Under the pieces are notes generated by a model that saw only the letters and a list, made by a program, of their open reading frames with translations, searched no databases and had not been told where the DNA came from. Made by a program: the position numbers and the translations under genes. A DNA stretch of 10,353 nt, from positions 1-10,353 of the forward strand of contig DATIBT010000048.1 of the NCBI GenBank assembly GCA_035457345.1, written 5' to 3'. Shown one piece after another: positions 5,990 to 10,353 of the stretch (positions within the stretch are counted from its first letter, which is position 1; every line of letters begins with the position of its first letter). The stretch is from DASTDY01 sp035457345 (GTDB taxonomy: Bacteria; Patescibacteriota; Saccharimonadia; Saccharimonadales; EFPC-124).

Positions 5990-6682
5990 ATGCTCGAGGC
6001 ATTCTTTCGTCATCTGACCATCGAGGCGTCCGAGATCGCCGGCGTCACCGGCATTCGAGTGCATCATTCCCAGGGATTTCTGGGCACCGAGACGCCGACC
6101 CTCAATGTCTTTGTAGAGGTCAACTCGGTGCTCTGGCTTGCCATGGCCGCCTGCCCCAAATGGCAGTACCCGTTCGACGCCGTCAACATCACCGCAACCG
6201 TCGCCAACCTGGCGCTCGACTACGTTGACCGTGTGAAGTTCACGCTGAGCGAGATGCTCGTGATCGGCCACGCTCGGCACACGGAGCTCGTGACCAGTGG
6301 CGTGACGTTCGACGGCCTGCAGTACAGAGTGCCGGCCAACGCTCTGGGCGACCCAAGCAAGATCTCGGCAGAACCACTCCAGGGCCGGTCGTTCATTACC
6401 CCGGTCGACCCCCGCAACTGGCGCATCGACCTGAATGACTACCTGCATGGCCTCAACCCCTTTGAGCTCAACCCGGCCATGCCGACCCCCGTGGTCCGCA
6501 TCTTCCTGGTGCCGGACAACGAGCGCATGCGCGACGCTGAGCTGCCCCTCCGCCAGCTCTACGGGATCAACGTGGGGTGGAACATCGTGGCGCCCATGGA
6601 GCACATGACGGTCATGTCGAACATTCTCGATATGACCACATCCTACACCAAGAGCAGCGTCCTGGCGCCTCGCCGTTCGTAA
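5990..6682 (+). CDS. Unknown protein (230 aa), GC-rich codons, independent transcription unit
   Basis: The start is ATG 5990, because an upstream promoter and hairpin rule out longer starts and the composition changes sharply there: AT-rich before, GC-rich after. No signal peptide or clear membrane segment is present. The protein begins MLEAFFRHLTIEASEIAG and has a mixed alpha/beta look. There is a hydrophobic stretch VFVEVNSVLWLAMAA (40-54), a proline-rich middle (PVDPRNWRIDLNDYLHGLNP, 138-157) and a beta-like TPVVRIFLVPDNE (166-178). It ends in a polar tail, APRRS. I do not recognise a family and see no catalytic motif. Three sampled lines of the gene run 58-70% GC, against about 53% in a sampled line of the next gene, and codons end mostly in C or G. 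With its promoter, 5' hairpin and terminator pair, this suggests either strong expression with selected codons or acquisition from elsewhere. No conserved operon partner is evident. Confidence 0.78.
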   Translation: MLEAFFRHLTIEASEIAGVTGIRVHHSQGFLGTETPTLNVFVEVNSVLWLAMAACPKWQYPFDAVNITATVANLALDYVDRVKFTLSEMLVIGHARHTELVTSGVTFDGLQYRVPANALGDPSKISAEPLQGRSFITPVDPRNWRIDLNDYLHGLNPFELNPAMPTPVVRIFLVPDNERMRDAELPLRQLYGINVGWNIVAPMEHMTVMSNILDMTTSYTKSSVLAPRRS

Positions 6683-6692
6683 GTGAGCAATT

Positions 6693-6747
6693 TTTCTTGT
6701 CGGCCAGCCGCCCCCTCGGAATTCCGGGGGAGGCGGCTGGCAAGAAA
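6693..6747 (+). terminator. Long GC-rich hairpin after the 230-aa gene
   Basis: TTTCTTG (6693-6699) pairs with CAAGAAA (6741-6747). Inside, CCAGCCGCC (6704-6712) pairs with GGCGGCTGG (6732-6740), continued by a further GC-rich stretch to an AATT loop (6720-6723). Only TCGG (6700-6703) and A6731 are unpaired. It begins eleven bases after the stop codon and directly abuts a second, T-tailed hairpin. It probably blocks 3' exonucleases and helps termination. Confidence 0.7.
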
Positions 6748-6771
6748 GTCCACATTGATGGACCTTTTTTT
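6748..6771 (+). terminator. Intrinsic terminator (short stem with T-run)
   Basis: GTCCA (6748-6752) and TGGAC (6759-6763) form a 5-bp stem with a six-base loop, followed by C and seven T residues (6765-6771). It is the only hairpin in the window with a clear U-tail. With the large hairpin just before it, it closes the 5912-6771 transcription unit. Confidence 0.75.
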
Positions 6772-6787
6772 ATATCTGGCGTATTCT
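6759..6787 (+). promoter_or_regulatory. Weak candidate promoter of the anchored glycosidase-like gene
   Basis: TGGACC (6759-6764) and TATTCT (6782-6787) are 17 bases apart, and the -10 ends 13 bases before ATG 6801. The boxes overlap the terminator stem and T-run. No Shine-Dalgarno lies before the ATG, which again suggests a very short leader. The match is weak, and read-through from upstream is possible. Confidence 0.25.
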
Positions 6788-6800
6788 ACCAATAACGCTT

Positions 6801-7886
6801 ATGCCTACACGCAAACCAAAGCAAAAACCGATTGCTCGCTATTTTTGGCAAGACCCAGAGTGGGGGCCGTTTTGGCGCCGTCACACCATTGCCAGGCGCA
6901 CAGGCAAAACGCTCATTGGCTTTACGATTCTTCTGGCGTTCATCCAAATATTGAACATATTCCTCTTCACACCTGTTAAAAATCCCTCGTGGGGCGTTAG
7001 TTTTTCCATTAAACAAGCGCGCAATTTAGGGCTGGACTGGAAAGCTAACTATCTGGCGATTGTGGATGAGCTCAAATTCAAGCATCTTCGTCTTATGAGC
7101 TACTGGGACGAAAACGAGCCAGCCCGCGGCCAATTTACCTTTGCCGACCTAGACTGGCAAATGGACGAAGCCGCCAAGCGCGGCGTCAAAGTAAGCCTAG
7201 CCACTGGGCTCCGGCAACCGCGCTGGCCTGAATGCCATCGCCCAGAGTGGGCGGCCAAGCTTTCCGGCAACACCTGGAAACAAGCCCTATACGCCTACAT
7301 GGAAATCGTAACAAAACGCTACAAAGACCACCCCGCGCTCGATAGCTGGCAACTAGAAAACGAAGGCATGAACAACTGGTTTGGCACCTGTGATCCGCCA
7401 GACCGTACGCGTTTAATTGAAGAATTCAACCTCATGAAGCAGTGGGACCCAATCCATCCGGTCATGATGAGCTTGAGTGATCAACATGGGCTCCCCATTT
7501 ACGGCCCAGTGCCAGACGCATACGGGTATTCGGTGTACCGCGTTGTCTGGAACGACAAAGTCCAACCAAATGGCTACATTTATTACCCAACGCCAATTTG
7601 GTATCACCGGCTGCGGGGCGTCATTATACAGGCTATGCAACATCGGCCGCTGTTTATCCATGAGCTGCAGATGGAGCCATGGGGCCAACAAGACTTCAAA
7701 AATCTTACCGTTCAAGAGCAAAATAAGTCTATGAGCATCTACCAAATACCGAAATCATTCCAGTTTGCCCGCCAAATTGGCTTTAAAGACATCTACCTAT
7801 GGGGGAGTGAATGGTGGTACTGGCGCAAAGTCAATGGCGACCCTTCGGTGTGGGATACCGTGCACCACGAGCTACAAAAGTCCTAG
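6801..7886 (+). CDS. Membrane-anchored glycoside hydrolase-like TIM-barrel protein
   Basis: 361 residues. A basic cytoplasmic N-terminus with many Lys and Arg (1-38) is followed by one membrane helix (about 39-57, GFTILLAFIQILNIFLFTP); the rest is predicted outside. The barrel domain shows clan GH-A-like features: FKHLRLMSYWDENEPARGQF (93-112, early strand with 'E...G.F'), SWQLENEG (182-189, the strand-4 'NE' motif with Glu188 as likely acid/base), PLFIHELQMEPWG (283-295, strand 7; Glu288 or Glu292 as likely nucleophile) and IYLWGSEWWYW (331-341, strand 8). It is therefore predicted catalytically competent, acting on a surface or external glycan. The exact GH family cannot be told by eye. It precedes, on the same strand with a 40-bp gap, another anchored glycosidase-fold protein, and glycosyltransferase genes flank the pair. 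Confidence 0.78.
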   Translation: MPTRKPKQKPIARYFWQDPEWGPFWRRHTIARRTGKTLIGFTILLAFIQILNIFLFTPVKNPSWGVSFSIKQARNLGLDWKANYLAIVDELKFKHLRLMSYWDENEPARGQFTFADLDWQMDEAAKRGVKVSLATGLRQPRWPECHRPEWAAKLSGNTWKQALYAYMEIVTKRYKDHPALDSWQLENEGMNNWFGTCDPPDRTRLIEEFNLMKQWDPIHPVMMSLSDQHGLPIYGPVPDAYGYSVYRVVWNDKVQPNGYIYYPTPIWYHRLRGVIIQAMQHRPLFIHELQMEPWGQQDFKNLTVQEQNKSMSIYQIPKSFQFARQIGFKDIYLWGSEWWYWRKVNGDPSVWDTVHHELQKS

Positions 7887-7909
7887 GCCACCCTCAGCAA
7901 GCGTATTCG

Positions 7910-7918
7910 TGATAAAAT
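7910..7918 (+). promoter_or_regulatory. Extended -10 element before the GH10-like gene (near-leaderless)
   Basis: TGATAAAAT matches the extended -10 pattern, with TAAAAT at 7913-7918. ATG 7927 follows eight bases later, so the leader would be at most one or two bases. There is no Shine-Dalgarno and no recognisable -35. It lies in the 40-bp gap after the upstream glycosidase-like gene, so it could act as an internal promoter. Confidence 0.45.
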
Positions 7919-7926
7919 TTTACTAA

Positions 7927-9756
7927 ATGAATCCGACCAATCTTCCCACGCCGCAGCTGCCTGGCCCTGGGCCATTAGACCCCAACGGACCGGAGCAACA
8001 CGATACATCCAAGCAGCCTACTGTTGCAGGACACAAATTGTCTAAGCGGGATATAATCCTTGCCAGTGTTGCGACCGGCCTATTACTCTTTGGCGTCATT
8101 ATGGGTCTGCTTGGCATTTTTAGCAGTAAGCCTCCCGTTGCCAACAATGGCGGGGACGATGGCAAAGAGGTGGTGGACGAAGCCGACCTCTTGAACCACC
8201 AATGGGCGTACATGCCAGGCGCCGTCCGCGATAAAGACGGCCTACGTATCATCCCCGATGGCTTCACCATCGTTAAGGCAGACGGCACCGCCCAACCCAA
8301 TCCGCCGATTAACCTGTACGGCACGTATCTTGAAGAGGTGAAAGATATTACCATTACGGCAATCCTAACCCCGGGTAGCGGCCCTTCTTCGCTGCGGCTC
8401 TACACCGAACCGCCCATTATTGGCAGCGACTTTAGGGACGAGCGCAAAAGCATCGACCTAGGCATAAACGGCAATGTCCTGAGCATTAGCACCTGGGATA
8501 GGGCGGAGCCGGCCACCAACACCTACACTTTTGAAACAAAAGACAAAATCACGCTCACTGTTACCCGTCAAAACCGTATTATGACCTTTACGGTCAATGG
8601 CAAACAGGTAGCAGCGTTGCCTGAAGGCAATATATTTAGTAGTGGCAAAATTTGGTTCGGCACCGACGCCACCACCGACAGCTGGACACTCAACAGCCTG
8701 CACGCCGAGGCGCTCAATAATTCACGAGTGACCATTGCCGACGCCTCTAAAGTGGTGACTAAACAGGCGACCGACAGTTTGCAAGTGTTGGCTACTACGA
8801 AACGTACCGATTTTAAAATCGGCGCTGTCATGGCGCTGAGCCCGCTGGTTGCCGATGCCGAATATCGCCAGGTGGCCCTGGGCCAATTCGGCAGCCTCAC
8901 CCCTGACCACGCCATGCAATGGCAGTTCATACATCCCGCAAACAACGACTACGACTTTGCAGAGGCAGACGCACTGGTAGATGCCGCCAAAAAGAGCGGG
9001 CTGGTTGTGCACGGGCATAGCCTGCTTTCGAGCGATGGCAATCCCCCCTGGGCATCGGCCCTCCCTATTACTACTGATGCCGATAAGCAAACAACAGCAA
9101 GTGTCATGAACGACCACATTAAAACTGTGTCCGAACACTTTAAAGGTAAAATCCCTACTTGGGATGTAGTAGACAACGCGCTAGCAACCCCGGCCGAATT
9201 CGCCCAAGGCCAACTATTCCGCAATAACAAATGGTACCAAGCGATGAACCAAGAATATATTGCCAGAGCCTTCCGCGCCGCCAAGGCCGCCGACAGCGAC
9301 GCAAAACTGTTTATAAACGAGTCCGGGCTCGAAAAAGACGGCCCGCGTTGGGAGGCATTCCTCAATCTAGTAGGCGAACTCAAACGCCAAGGCGTGCCGA
9401 TTGACGGCGCCGGCCTGCAAGCCCACGTAACAAATGGGGCAGAAAAGATTGACCCTGCCGTGCTGCGTAAACACATACAGCAGCTCAAGGCACTGGATCT
9501 TAAAGTGAGGATTTCCGCAATGGATGTGTACTCAGCCGAGGGGCCGGAGAATCAATCCGCACAGTATACAGCCGTACTCGACGCTTGTTTGCAAGAGCCC
9601 ACCTGTATCTCATGGACTACCGGCGGCGTGGGTAATCGCTATAACTATAGCAAGGACGCTCAGGGTATCACGCGGCGGGGTGATGACTTCTTATACAACG
9701 CAGACCTGAAGCCTACGTTAGCCGCAGATGCGGTGCGCGACTTACTTACTCGCTAA
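7927..9756 (+). CDS. Membrane-anchored lectin-like/GH10-fold protein, catalytic residues lost
   Basis: 609 residues. A Pro-rich cytoplasmic start (1-40) is followed by a membrane helix (about 42-65). Next comes a beta-rich region (about 90-262) resembling concanavalin-A-like domains (DKITLTVTRQ, FTVNGKQV, GKIWFGTD), then a GH10-type barrel (about 285-605). GH10 landmarks are clear: AMQWQFIHPANNDYDFAEAD (329-348), HGHSLL (362-367), TWDVVDNAL (411-419), GVPIDGAGLQAH (489-500), KVRISAMDV (526-534) and the C-terminal FLYNADLKPTLAADAV (588-603). The acid/base Glu of 'DVVNEA' is Asn417, the nucleophile Glu of 'ITELD' is Ala531, and the substrate-binding K, E and WH positions are also changed (Gln331, Gln333, Ser368-Ser369). 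It is therefore probably a glycan-binding pseudoenzyme. There is no frameshift, so it is not a decayed pseudogene. It overlaps the convergent glycosyltransferase gene by 11 bp. Confidence 0.85.
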   Translation: MNPTNLPTPQLPGPGPLDPNGPEQHDTSKQPTVAGHKLSKRDIILASVATGLLLFGVIMGLLGIFSSKPPVANNGGDDGKEVVDEADLLNHQWAYMPGAVRDKDGLRIIPDGFTIVKADGTAQPNPPINLYGTYLEEVKDITITAILTPGSGPSSLRLYTEPPIIGSDFRDERKSIDLGINGNVLSISTWDRAEPATNTYTFETKDKITLTVTRQNRIMTFTVNGKQVAALPEGNIFSSGKIWFGTDATTDSWTLNSLHAEALNNSRVTIADASKVVTKQATDSLQVLATTKRTDFKIGAVMALSPLVADAEYRQVALGQFGSLTPDHAMQWQFIHPANNDYDFAEADALVDAAKKSGLVVHGHSLLSSDGNPPWASALPITTDADKQTTASVMNDHIKTVSEHFKGKIPTWDVVDNALATPAEFAQGQLFRNNKWYQAMNQEYIARAFRAAKAADSDAKLFINESGLEKDGPRWEAFLNLVGELKRQGVPIDGAGLQAHVTNGAEKIDPAVLRKHIQQLKALDLKVRISAMDVYSAEGPENQSAQYTAVLDACLQEPTCISWTTGGVGNRYNYSKDAQGITRRGDDFLYNADLKPTLAADAVRDLLTR

Positions 9757-10353
9757 TACTCTTGTACGCAGCCAAAAGCTGGCGGCTGCCAGAAGCACTG
9801 TCGAAGCGCTCGGCGATATCTTTAGAGCCAGTAAGCGCTTGCTTGCGGAATGCAGTATCGGTGCTTAGCCGCACAATAAGGTCAACAAATGTTGCATCTG
9901 TGCCACGAATGGCATCTTGCTTAAACGTGTCGTTATATTCAGGAATGTCACGCAAGACAATTGGCAGGCCGGCGCCGGCAGCCTCAAGCACAGCCATGGG
10001 GTGGTTCTCTTGTTCTGAGGGCAGGAAAAACACATCGGCAGCTTGTAGATAGCGACGAACATCGTCGTGAGGAATGACGCCAGTCACAACTACATTCGCG
10101 GGCTTGGTGTCGAGCAAATGCTGCATGCGGGCGTAATCGGCGCCCAGCATTTTAAAGGGTATGCCGCCAATCCAAATAAACTTTGCGCTTGGCAGTGCGG
10201 TGGCAACCTCGCAAAAAACGTCAAACCGCTTGCGGGGTTGGATTTGCGCGCAGCTCACTACCACCCGCTGGTCTTCTTTGATAGCCAGTGATGTACGCGC
10301 CACTTCTCGGTCGGCGGACGTTGCTCGGTAAACTGACATGTCTACGGTGTTAT
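9746..10353 (-). CDS. GT4-family glycosyltransferase, C-terminal part (5' end outside window)
   Basis: Open from the window edge to TAA at 9748-9746. The first visible codons read NTVDMSVYR, matching the 'NGVD...F' segment that joins the two GT-B domains, so the ATG at 10339 is internal and the N-terminal domain lies beyond the window. Counting from the first visible codon, the nucleotide-sugar-binding domain shows VVSCAQIQPRKRFD (31-44; the usual '(V)GR..P.K'), VVVTGVIPHDDVRRYLQAAD (87-106) and a complete E-X7-E motif in SEQENHPMAVLEAAGAGLP (112-130; E115 and E123). Both motif glutamates are present, so it is predicted active, unlike the D-X7-E variant in the window's other GT4. It converges on the GH10-like gene, and its stop lies inside that gene's end. 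The substrate cannot be inferred. Confidence 0.9.
   Translation of the reverse strand, partial: NTVDMSVYRATSADREVARTSLAIKEDQRVVVSCAQIQPRKRFDVFCEVATALPSAKFIWIGGIPFKMLGADYARMQHLLDTKPANVVVTGVIPHDDVRRYLQAADVFFLPSEQENHPMAVLEAAGAGLPIVLRDIPEYNDTFKQDAIRGTDATFVDLIVRLSTDTAFRKQALTGSKDIAERFDSASGSRQLLAAYKSISE

Noticed and set aside
5945..6604. Open frame of 219 codons on the minus strand opposite the 230-aa gene
   Set aside because: It is a by-product of the GC-rich third positions of the + strand gene. That gene has a promoter, leader and terminator, while the minus frame has no start signals and a low-complexity His/Val/Gly-rich product.
6693..6771. The tandem hairpins as a riboswitch or attenuator controlling the anchored glycosidase-like gene
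   Set aside because: The first hairpin follows the stop codon of the upstream gene and the second has a T-run, the normal layout of a terminator. No alternative antiterminator pairing or known ligand-binding core was apparent.
7927..9756. Calling the GH10-like gene a pseudogene because its active site is lost
   Set aside because: The frame is uninterrupted over 609 codons, the fold motifs are preserved to the C-terminus, and an extended -10 element precedes the start. A maintained non-catalytic role fits better than decay.

Overview
The window is a compact, bacterial-type stretch of about 10.3 kb at roughly 50-55% GC. It uses the standard genetic code: one of the twelve called genes ends in TGA and none needs TGA read as an amino acid. 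Gaps are short, two convergent gene pairs overlap at their 3' ends, and there is no rRNA, tRNA, CRISPR array or insertion sequence. The gene mix (a lone corrinoid adenosyltransferase, an Hsp20, an anchored thermonuclease, GT4 glycosyltransferases, anchored glycoside-hydrolase-like proteins and several small proteins of unknown function) would fit a streamlined genome such as Candidatus Saccharibacteria/Patescibacteria. This is an inference from context; there is no marker gene to prove it.

Layout. 1-347: C-terminal part of an unknown protein (+). 419-988: corrinoid adenosyltransferase of the BtuR/CobO family (+). 1041-1310 (-): small unknown protein. 1391-2554 (-): ParB/Srx-domain DNA-binding protein. 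2696-3136 (+): Hsp20, followed by 3146-3748 (+), a membrane-anchored thermonuclease. 5841 down to 3735 (-): a GT4 glycosyltransferase overlapping an alpha/beta hydrolase, a likely two-gene operon. 5990-6682 (+): an unknown 230-residue protein as a self-contained unit with a near-consensus promoter, a 5' hairpin, unusually GC-rich codons and a double terminator. 6801-7886 (+): membrane-anchored TIM-barrel glycosidase-like protein. 7927-9756 (+): membrane-anchored protein with a lectin-like region and a GH10 (xylanase) domain in which both catalytic glutamates are replaced. 9746-10353 (-): C-terminal part of a second GT4 glycosyltransferase, running off the window.

The right half looks like a cell-surface glycan locus: sugar transfer in the cytoplasm, with two anchored glycosidase-fold proteins probably facing outward. 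The left half is mixed housekeeping and stress functions.

Two expression patterns recur. Five genes have a -10-like element ending 6-9 nt before the start codon, which implies leaderless mRNAs. The three genes with real leaders each have a stem-loop at or within a few bases of the predicted transcript 5' end. The observations most worth following are the inactivated GH10 domain, the 5990-6682 unit, and the Hsp20 leader, where a CCTCCT arm is complementary to the Shine-Dalgarno sequence.
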